The translations under genes were made by a program, and so were the position numbers. Below the pieces are notes generated by a model. The model was given only the letters and a program-made list of their open reading frames with translations, searched no databases and was not told the origin of the DNA. Shown one piece after another: positions 60,384-64,000 of a stretch of 64,000 bases of DNA (positions are counted from its first letter, which is position 1; every line of letters begins with the position of its first letter). Source of the DNA: Meiothermus granaticius NBRC 107808 (GTDB taxonomy: Bacteria; Deinococcota; Deinococci; Deinococcales; Thermaceae); assembly GCF_003574355.1 (NCBI RefSeq), contig NZ_QWLB01000017.1:1-64000 (forward strand). The letters are read 5' to 3'.

Positions 60384-61330
60384 TTCCTCAGGCCAAAGAG
60401 GGCGTTGAATCGAGCCAGGATGGCCTCATCCGCAGCCTGGGCCTTGAGCCCCACCACCTTTTCCGGAGCACCCATAGGCCTTGGTGCCCCGGGCATGACC
60501 GGGTGGTAGCCCCGCTCCGCAAACAGGGCCTGGGCCCTGGGGGAGAGGAGAAAGTTCACGAAGCTCGAGGCCAGACCGGGGTTTTTGCTCCAGGAGGCCA
60601 CCCCTATCGGGGTAGGCACCAGGATGGGGCCGTCCTTGGGGTAAATCACCCGCAGCGGTGCCCCCTTGGCGATCTCTTGCCTTACCCCAAAGTCGGTGGT
60701 GATGGCCAGACCGTACTCCCCGCGGGAGAGTTTCTGCTGCAGCACCGGGTTGGACTGCTCCACTGCCAGGCCATTGGCCTTCAGGGCCTCAAAATAGCCG
60801 AACCCCAGCCGCTCCGAGAGGGTCCCGAGCGTGGCCAGCGCAGCCCCCGAAAAATTGGGGTCGGGCATGGCCAGCAGGTTACGGTAGGCCGGTTTGAGCA
60901 GGTCCCGCCAGGAGGCAGGTGCCTCGGAGACCTTTTGCGGGTTGACCGCGATGATGTTGTAGAGCAGCCGCACCTCGTAGTACTGCCCCCCGCGGTAGGC
61001 ATACTGAATGGGAAAACCGGTTACCGTAGGTGGAATGCGGCGCAGGAGGTTGCGCCCGGCCAGCTCCTGAAAGTAGGCCTCATTGGCGACCCACAGAAGA
61101 TCGGGTTGCGGGTTGCCAGCCTCGAGCTCGGCCCGCAGTTTGGCGACCACCTCGCCGGTTCCCGAACGGAAAACCTGAACCCGCACCCCCGGGTTTTCCG
61201 CTTGAAAAGCCTGGACCAAGGCGTTTACATCGCTCAAGACCTCGGAGGTGTATAGGGTCAGGTTGCCTTGCCCCTGGGCTATTCCCAGGCTGAGCGCTAC
61301 GACCATCGAAGGGACTAAGATTCTCAACAT
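60380..61330 (-). CDS. Iron(III)-type ABC substrate-binding protein, first copy
   Basis: 316 residues, signal peptide LRILVPSMVVALSLGIAQG. Paralogue of the downstream binding protein with the same motifs (NLTLYTSEVLSDVNALVQ, YYEVRLLYNIIAVN, QKLSRGEYGLAIT). First gene of the importer operon, behind a leader able to fold over its ribosome site. Two binding proteins for one permease may widen ligand range or simply raise dosage. Confidence 0.9.
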   Translation of the reverse strand: MLRILVPSMVVALSLGIAQGQGNLTLYTSEVLSDVNALVQAFQAENPGVRVQVFRSGTGEVVAKLRAELEAGNPQPDLLWVANEAYFQELAGRNLLRRIPPTVTGFPIQYAYRGGQYYEVRLLYNIIAVNPQKVSEAPASWRDLLKPAYRNLLAMPDPNFSGAALATLGTLSERLGFGYFEALKANGLAVEQSNPVLQQKLSRGEYGLAITTDFGVRQEIAKGAPLRVIYPKDGPILVPTPIGVASWSKNPGLASSFVNFLLSPRAQALFAERGYHPVMPGAPRPMGAPEKVVGLKAQAADEAILARFNALFGLRK

Positions 61331-61331
61331 G

Positions 61332-61426
61332 CCTTCTCCCGCGCTGAACCTAAGCAGCCCCTGTCAGGAGAAGGTCAGGGGTTGCCTCTGGCCCTTCAAG
61401 CATCCCGCTCTGGGGATGATAGGGCC
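61332..61426 (-). promoter_or_regulatory. Structured leader of the importer operon
   Basis: Minus-strand leader. GGAGAAGG next to the start codon (plus 61339-61332) is perfectly complementary to CCTTCTCC 27 bases upstream (plus 61374-61367). That segment lies in the loop of a CCCCTG/CAGGGG hairpin (61358-61363 with 61376-61381), so a pseudoknot is possible. A nested hairpin GGCCCT..AGGGCC around CATCCC..GGGATG (61390-61426) follows the uvsE stop and may end that transcript. It matches no riboswitch class I recognise. Confidence 0.4.
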
Positions 61427-61429
61427 GCC

Positions 61430-62317
61430 CTAAACCGGGGATTCCGCTCCAGACGGAGAGGCCAGGAGGGCCCGGCGGGTCTCGAGGGGCACCCCCAGCT
61501 CTTTTCCCTTGGCCTCGATCATGAGGTCTGCCGGAGCTGGGAGGGCCTCGAGCAAGCGCTCCAGGTCTTCAGGGGCGATCTGGAAGGCATGGGCTCCAGG
61601 GCGCTTAGCGGGGTCTTGACTGGACAGGTGCACCTTGGGCCGGTGCCGCCAGGTGGGAAAAGCCAGGCGGAGGGCCTCTGGGAGGCTTAGCCTTCCTGGG
61701 TTCAGGGCGTGATGAAGGGCGTCCACCACAACCGGTACCTCGAGCGGCTCGGCGGCCCGCAACACCCCCTCGACTGACCAGAGGCGCTCGTCGTTCTCGA
61801 GGGCCAGATAGCGCAGCACCTCCCGCTCCCCCCGGAGGTTTTCCACGAAGCGCCGCAAAGCGCCCTCCGGGGCGCCATAAGCCCCCCCCAGGTGAAGAAC
61901 CAATACCCCGTCCTGGGCCCCGACCAGGCTCAGGACCCGCGCCGAGTAGCGCAGCTCGGCCAGGGAGCGCTCCACGACCCGGCGCTCAGGGCTGGCGGGG
62001 TTCACGTACTGCCCGGGATGCATGGAGAGCCGCTGCCCCAAGCTTTGGGCCAGCTCCCCCAGGTGGGCCAGCGCCTCCTTATGCGCGGCTTCCCAGCTGT
62101 AGGGGAACTGGGGGTGCGAGGCAAACGGGATGAGCTGTTGGCCCAGGCGGAAGAGGGCAAAGCCGGCTTGCGGATTCCAGCGAAGAATGCGCTCCAGGTC
62201 ATGAAAGTTCGCCTCGGCCTTGGCACTCACTCTTTCTTCCGAGAGCGAGGCCAGGCGCAGGGTGTGGTTGGTGGTGGCACGCAGGGTCAGGTTTTCGCAG
62301 GGATAGCCCAGTCGCAT
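61430..62317 (-). CDS. uvsE: UV damage endonuclease (UvsE/UVDE)
   Basis: 295 residues, a TIM-barrel AP-endonuclease-like enzyme. Starts [12 protein letters not shown], then [66 protein letters not shown] and KVHLSSQDP; together these carry the metal-binding His, Glu and Asp residues of UVDE. Nicks DNA 5' to UV photoproducts. Characteristic of Deinococcus and Thermus among bacteria. It lies between two metal importers without obvious functional link. Confidence 0.95.
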   Translation of the reverse strand: MRLGYPCENLTLRATTNHTLRLASLSEERVSAKAEANFHDLERILRWNPQAGFALFRLGQQLIPFASHPQFPYSWEAAHKEALAHLGELAQSLGQRLSMHPGQYVNPASPERRVVERSLAELRYSARVLSLVGAQDGVLVLHLGGAYGAPEGALRRFVENLRGEREVLRYLALENDERLWSVEGVLRAAEPLEVPVVVDALHHALNPGRLSLPEALRLAFPTWRHRPKVHLSSQDPAKRPGAHAFQIAPEDLERLLEALPAPADLMIEAKGKELGVPLETRRALLASPSGAESPV

Positions 62318-62375
62318 GGCTCGAGCTCCTCAGCCCTGTTCTACCTCAACCCCAAAGGCCTGAATCTGGGCCAGA

Positions 62376-62411
62376 TTGACATCTCGAGGTCGCATAGTTA
62401 CATTGTGACTA
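62376..62411 (+). promoter_or_regulatory. Promoter of the siderophore-type importer with dyad on the -10
   Basis: Consensus TTGACA (62376-62381) and TACATT (62399-62404), spacer 17. TAGTTACA (62395-62402) and TGTGACTA (62404-62411) form a 17-base dyad with one mismatch centred on the -10, placed for repression, plausibly by a metal-sensing regulator. Confidence 0.65.
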
Positions 62412-62433
62412 CTTAAAGCTCGAGGTGAAGATG

Positions 62434-63453
62434 ATGCCCATGCGTCGGCGTACCTTTCTAGCCTTTCTGGCTGCGCTCCCCTTCTTGAAGGGAGGCGCAA
62501 AGGCCCAAAGCAACCGGTTGACCCGGCTCTTTGGGCCTCCGCTGCGCTCGCCGATACGGAGGATTTTTGTAGCTGGACCTCCCTCAGCGGTCATGGCCTA
62601 TGTGCTCACCCCCGAGCGGATGCTGGGCTGGCCCACCCAGCTCAGTGCGCCGGCCCGGGAGTTTGTGCTTCCCGTGGTGCGAGATCTGCCGGTGTTCGGG
62701 CGGCTGGTGGGCAGCTCGGCCACCGTCTCGGTGGAGACCCTCCTGAGCCTGAAGCCCGATCTGATTCTGGATGTGGGCACGGTGGATGCCACCTACCTCT
62801 CCTCGGCGGAGCGGATCAGCCAGCAGACCGGTATCCCCTATGCCCTGGTAGATGGGCGGCTGACTGAGAGCGTGCAGCAGCTACTGGAGTTGGGTGAACT
62901 GCTGGGCGTGCAGGAGCGAGCCCAGCGGCTGGCCGCCTATGCCCGGGCCTCGCTGGCCGAAGCCGCCCGCTTCCGGGCTGGGGGTCGCAGGCCACGGGTC
63001 TATCTGGCTCGCACGGCTACCGGTCTCGAGACGGGCCTCGAGGGCTCCATCAACGTGGAGGTCATCGAGGTAGCCGGCGGGGCCAACGTGGCCGCAGCGG
63101 CAGGACGGGGCGGGCTGACCCGGGTCTCGTTTGAACAGCTTCTTTCCTGGCAGCCGGACATCATCCTTACCCAAGACGCACAGTTTTTCCAGCTCACCCA
63201 GACCGACCCCCTGTGGGGCCGGCTGCGGGCGGTGCAGAACAAACAGGTCTACCTGCTGCCCAGCCTGCCTTTCGGTTGGTTGGATGGACCACCGGGCGTC
63301 AACCGGCTGATCGGCCTGCGCTGGCTGGTGCGCCGGCTCAACGCCGGGGCCGAGCCCATTGACTGGCGAGCCGAGACCCGGCTCTTTTACCGACTGTTCT
63401 ATGGGCAGGAGCCCAGCGCGGCACAGCTCGAGGTCATCCTCAAGACCCTATGA
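62434..63453 (+). CDS. Siderophore/cobalamin-type ABC substrate-binding protein
   Basis: 339 residues from ATG 62434, which has GAGGTG 5 bases upstream; other ATGs at 62431 and 62440 are close alternatives. Signal peptide RRRTFLAFLAALPFLKGGAKAQ. A class III (FecB/BtuF) fold with VAGPPSAVMAYVL, LSLKPDLILDVG and SWQPDIILTQDAQFFQ. Binds ferric siderophore, heme or corrinoid. Overlaps the permease gene by ATGA. Confidence 0.9.
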   Translation: MPMRRRTFLAFLAALPFLKGGAKAQSNRLTRLFGPPLRSPIRRIFVAGPPSAVMAYVLTPERMLGWPTQLSAPAREFVLPVVRDLPVFGRLVGSSATVSVETLLSLKPDLILDVGTVDATYLSSAERISQQTGIPYALVDGRLTESVQQLLELGELLGVQERAQRLAAYARASLAEAARFRAGGRRPRVYLARTATGLETGLEGSINVEVIEVAGGANVAAAAGRGGLTRVSFEQLLSWQPDIILTQDAQFFQLTQTDPLWGRLRAVQNKQVYLLPSLPFGWLDGPPGVNRLIGLRWLVRRLNAGAEPIDWRAETRLFYRLFYGQEPSAAQLEVILKTL

Positions 63454-64000
63454 AGCCGCCCAGCGTTTTCCTGGGCTTGCTACTTTTGTTGCTCTTAGGC
63501 GTCTTGCTGGCGCTTTCGGTAGGTAAGTTCAGCCTCTCGGTGCCCGAGGTTGTCCAGGCTCTACTGCGCCAGGGCAGCGAAAACGCCCAAACGGTAGTCT
63601 GGAATGTGCGCCTGCCGCGCATTCTAGCCGCCATTGTGGTGGGGGCCGCGCTGGCCGCGGCAGGGGTGGCCTATCAAGGCATGTTTCGCAACCCCCTGGT
63701 CGCCCCGGACATCCTGGGGGCGGCGGCAGGAGCCGGGTTTGGGGCCTCGCTGGCCATTCTGCTCTCGCTGCCCATCCTGCTCATCCAGGGGCTGGCCTTT
63801 GTTGGTGGGATGCTGGCGGTGGGGTTGGTCTATTTCATGGCCCAGGCGGTGCGGCGGCATGACCCCGTGCTGGTGCTGGTGCTGACCGGGGTGGCGGTGG
63901 GCACGCTTTTCTCCTCCGGCACCTCGCTCATCAAGGTACTCGCCGACCCCAGCGTGCAGCTACCCTCCATCACCTTCTGGTTGATGGGCGGGCTCAATGG
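63450..64000 (+). CDS. FecCD-family ABC permease (partial, runs off the window)
   Basis: First 183 residues from ATG 63450; the frame is open at the right edge. Helices alternate with the family landmarks VVWNVRLPRILAAIVVGAAL, AAAGVAYQGMFRNPLVAPD and ILGAAAGAGFGA, then VLVLTGVAVGTLFSS. This is the BtuC/FhuB/FecD permease of the importer whose binding protein lies just upstream. Confidence 0.95.
   Translation, partial: MKPPSVFLGLLLLLLLGVLLALSVGKFSLSVPEVVQALLRQGSENAQTVVWNVRLPRILAAIVVGAALAAAGVAYQGMFRNPLVAPDILGAAAGAGFGASLAILLSLPILLIQGLAFVGGMLAVGLVYFMAQAVRRHDPVLVLVLTGVAVGTLFSSGTSLIKVLADPSVQLPSITFWLMGGLN

Noticed and set aside
61332-61426. Known riboswitch upstream of the iron-type importer
   Set aside because: No TPP, cobalamin, SAM, FMN or Mn motif could be matched; it is reported only as a possible unclassified leader structure.

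Overview
The window is GC-rich (roughly two thirds G+C by eye) and almost fully coding. Genes abut or overlap by 4 bases (ATGA/GTGA junctions), and the hexamer CTCGAG is strikingly frequent. A UV damage endonuclease (UvsE/UVDE), a GH63-type mannosylglycerate/glucosylglycerate hydrolase, several apparently leaderless genes and GC-rich hairpins without U-tracts together suggest a thermophilic member of Deinococcota, most like Meiothermus or Thermus. The species cannot be named from this evidence.

Layout. 1-3.8 kb: tail of an unknown gene, a PCu(A)C copper chaperone, a GbsR/MarR regulator with an ABC-2 exporter, and a thioredoxin-like membrane protein preceded by a small uncatalogued ORF. 3.8-14.3 kb: an exopolysaccharide locus. 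Two nucleotide-sugar enzymes (epimerase, UDP-sugar dehydrogenase) run leftward. An Agd3-like deacetylase lipoprotein, a PelF-like glycosyltransferase, a polytopic membrane protein, a sugar nucleotidyltransferase, a second epimerase and a GH114/PelA-like hydrolase run rightward. The shared 417-base control region carries three TAACG boxes at an 11-base period. This Pel-like/galactosaminogalactan-like pathway is the most interesting system in the window. 14.4-15.8 kb: a D-Ala-D-Ala carboxypeptidase and a duplicated hairpin element.

15.8-31.9 kb: a nitrogen/amine catabolic region. Leftward are a complete LIV-type ABC transporter, a cyclase-family hydrolase, an APC permease, a MocR regulator, a glutamine-synthetase-like ligase, an SDR and an aldehyde dehydrogenase. 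Rightward are an Lrp-type regulator, an N-formylglutamate-amidohydrolase-like protein, a second glutamine-synthetase-like ligase and a FluG-type amidohydrolase. The set fits gamma-glutamylation-based catabolism of an amine or amide. 32-32.7 kb: a Phd/VapC toxin-antitoxin module with its own operator. 33-38.3 kb: a small protein, an OmpR/EnvZ-type two-component system and a membrane redox module (DUF4405, ApbE, Tat-exported DUF2271, PepSY).

38.4-43 kb: GH63 hydrolase, MFS exporter with an operator-promoter, YtcJ-like amidohydrolase, and tRNA-Trp with promoter and terminator. 43.2-57.1 kb: a divergent sugar regulon. Leftward are a ribose/AI-2-type ABC importer, an aldo/keto reductase and methylthioribose kinase. 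Rightward are DhaK, DhaL, an FGGY kinase and E1alpha/E1beta/E2 of a 2-oxoacid or acetoin dehydrogenase. 57.1-64 kb: a ferric-iron-type ABC importer with two tandem binding proteins behind a structured leader, UvsE, and the start of a siderophore/cobalamin-type importer whose permease runs off the window.
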